From: Candidatus Shapirobacteria bacterium UBA1435
GTDB lineage: Bacteria > Patescibacteriota > Microgenomatia > UBA12405
Assembly (NCBI GenBank): GCA_002329385.1
Contig: DCTR01000024.1
Span: 1 to 14,034, forward strand
Reading direction: 5' to 3'
Length of the DNA stretch: 14,034 bases
Shown: piece by piece, positions 13,306 through 14,034 of the stretch
Numbering within the stretch: position 1 is the first letter of the stretch
Layout: each line of letters opens with the position of its first letter
The notes under the pieces: generated by a model
Told to the model about the DNA's origin: nothing
Seen by the model: the letters and a program-made list of their open reading frames with translations, nothing else
Databases searched by the model: none
Made by a program: the position numbers and the translations under genes

Positions 13306-13331
13306 GTTAAGGTGCTATCACATTCCATCCT

Positions 13332-13360
13332 ATTTTATTTCCTATTAAGACTTTTGTCAA
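13332..13360 (-). promoter_or_regulatory. Sigma-70-type promoter of the RiPP operon
   Basis: Minus strand: TTGACA (13360-13355), 17-nt spacer, TAAAAT (13337-13332). Transcription should start about 13325, giving a leader of roughly 34 nt that includes the Shine-Dalgarno. This canonical layout contrasts with the leaderless promoters elsewhere. Confidence 0.75.
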
Positions 13361-13510
13361 TTTATGACGGAAAGTTTCAAAAGATCATTACCCCTCTTCT
13401 TTGAAAAAGCCTTTTAGAGGGTCTAGGTATCTTACCCCCTTGGCTCGCTTTACCGATTTCTATAGTTGCCCTTTTGGTCTCAATCTTTAAATAACCCCGC
13501 CTCATTCCCT
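13361..13510. other. Short gap upstream of the RiPP promoter
   Basis: About 150 bp, pyrimidine-rich on plus. Stops occur in several frames, and I find no zinc-ribbon or catalytic segment of the recombinase here. Nothing else is recognised. Confidence 0.4.
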
Positions 13511-14034
13511 TGGCAAATCTTTACACCACTCAGCCTCAAAAGCTTCTTGGCGAATGAATTTAACAACTTCTTTAGCCATCACTTCCTCAAGTGATGATTG
13601 GGCGGAAAAAATGATTAAAGAATTAAATAAAGATAAACGCCGGCTTAATTCTCAAAAATCAAAAATCGTTCATCGCCTCCAATCCCAGAAACAAGTAAAC
13701 GACACTAAACTCGACAAACTTCTTGACACTCATCTTGATGGCTTGATTGAGAGTAACCAATATCAACAAAAAAGGGGACAACTGGTCAACCAAAACATTG
13801 ACCTCGACCAACAATTAAAAGAAATCATACTAACTTTCAAAATCGGCTCGAACCAATTTTTGATTTCATTTTTTCCGCCAAACAAGCCAAAACATTAATC
13901 AAAACCAAAGACCCCTATCCCATTTGCTATTTTTTGAAAAAAATTGGATCGAACTTTATTGTAGAAAACAAAAAATTCCGATTTCTGCCCAAAAACGGCT
14001 GGCGAATCGGCCTGAATTCGCCCGCTTTTCCCAT
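13511..14034 (+). pseudogene. Large serine recombinase, C-terminal remnant with frameshifts
   Basis: Only the C-terminal part of a large serine recombinase (site-specific integrase/transposase) is visible, spread over two frames. Frame from about 13541: FLANEFNNFFSH; then, after a shift near 13580, SSSDDWAEKMIKELNKDKRR, the coiled-coil region QVNDTKLDKLLDTHLDGLIE, and QYQQKRGQLVNQNIDLDQQL; then, after a second shift near 13835, LEPIFDFIFSAKQAKTLIK and YFLKKIGSNFIVENKKFRF, which are typical end-of-recombinase motifs. The catalytic serine domain is absent, and the copy runs off the window. Sequencing error could explain a shift, but the missing upstream part favours decay. It is the main mobile-element trace near the RiPP operon. 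Confidence 0.75.
14002..14023. repeat. 22-nt imperfect palindromic repeat, right copy
   Basis: GCGAAT-CGGC-CTGAATTCGCCC, matching 10807-10828 at 18 of 22 positions in the same orientation. It lies in the tail of the recombinase remnant. Confidence 0.55.

Overview
The window looks like chromosomal DNA of a Candidate Phyla Radiation (Patescibacteria) bacterium, possibly near Microgenomates. The evidence is compact genes, short or overlapping junctions, many small membrane or conserved-unknown families, and few Shine-Dalgarno sites. Instead, several genes carry a -10 hexamer 6-7 nt upstream of the start codon, which implies leaderless mRNAs. The lineage is an inference; no rRNA or ribosomal protein gene is present to fix it.

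Region 1 (1-6019): a 5'-truncated RNase HII gene on + meets a long minus-strand run end to end. That run, in transcription order from 6019 down, is a membrane-anchored four-Cys protein, a GyrI-like 'hydrolase' family protein, a 0.3 kb gap, TspO, DUF4342, QueH, a compact RecD/Dda-type helicase, and a large secreted or membrane protein with a deacetylase-like barrel.

Region 2 (6020-10084): a SpoT/Mesh1-type HD hydrolase on + shares an overlapping -10 box with the divergent run. Facing it on minus is a tightly coupled operon of flavodoxin, DUF2177 and DUF1295, ended by a terminator. Upstream lie a THUMP-type RNA methyltransferase and a membrane-anchored protein of unknown function.

Region 3 (10085-11721): a CYTH-domain protein on +, a 250 bp non-coding stretch full of small hairpins, and a leaderless HEXXH metallopeptidase.

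Region 4 (11722-14034) is the exciting part. A radical SAM/SPASM peptide maturase with a likely C-terminal RiPP recognition domain reads on minus. It overlaps by ATGA a 65-residue peptide whose last 36 residues hold nine cysteines, each followed by Asp or Glu. This is a probable RiPP system. Unlike its neighbours, it has a textbook -35/-10 promoter and a Shine-Dalgarno site. Beside it is a frameshifted serine recombinase remnant, and a 22-nt imperfect repeat in that remnant recurs at 10807, so the 10.8-14.0 kb segment may be an acquired island.
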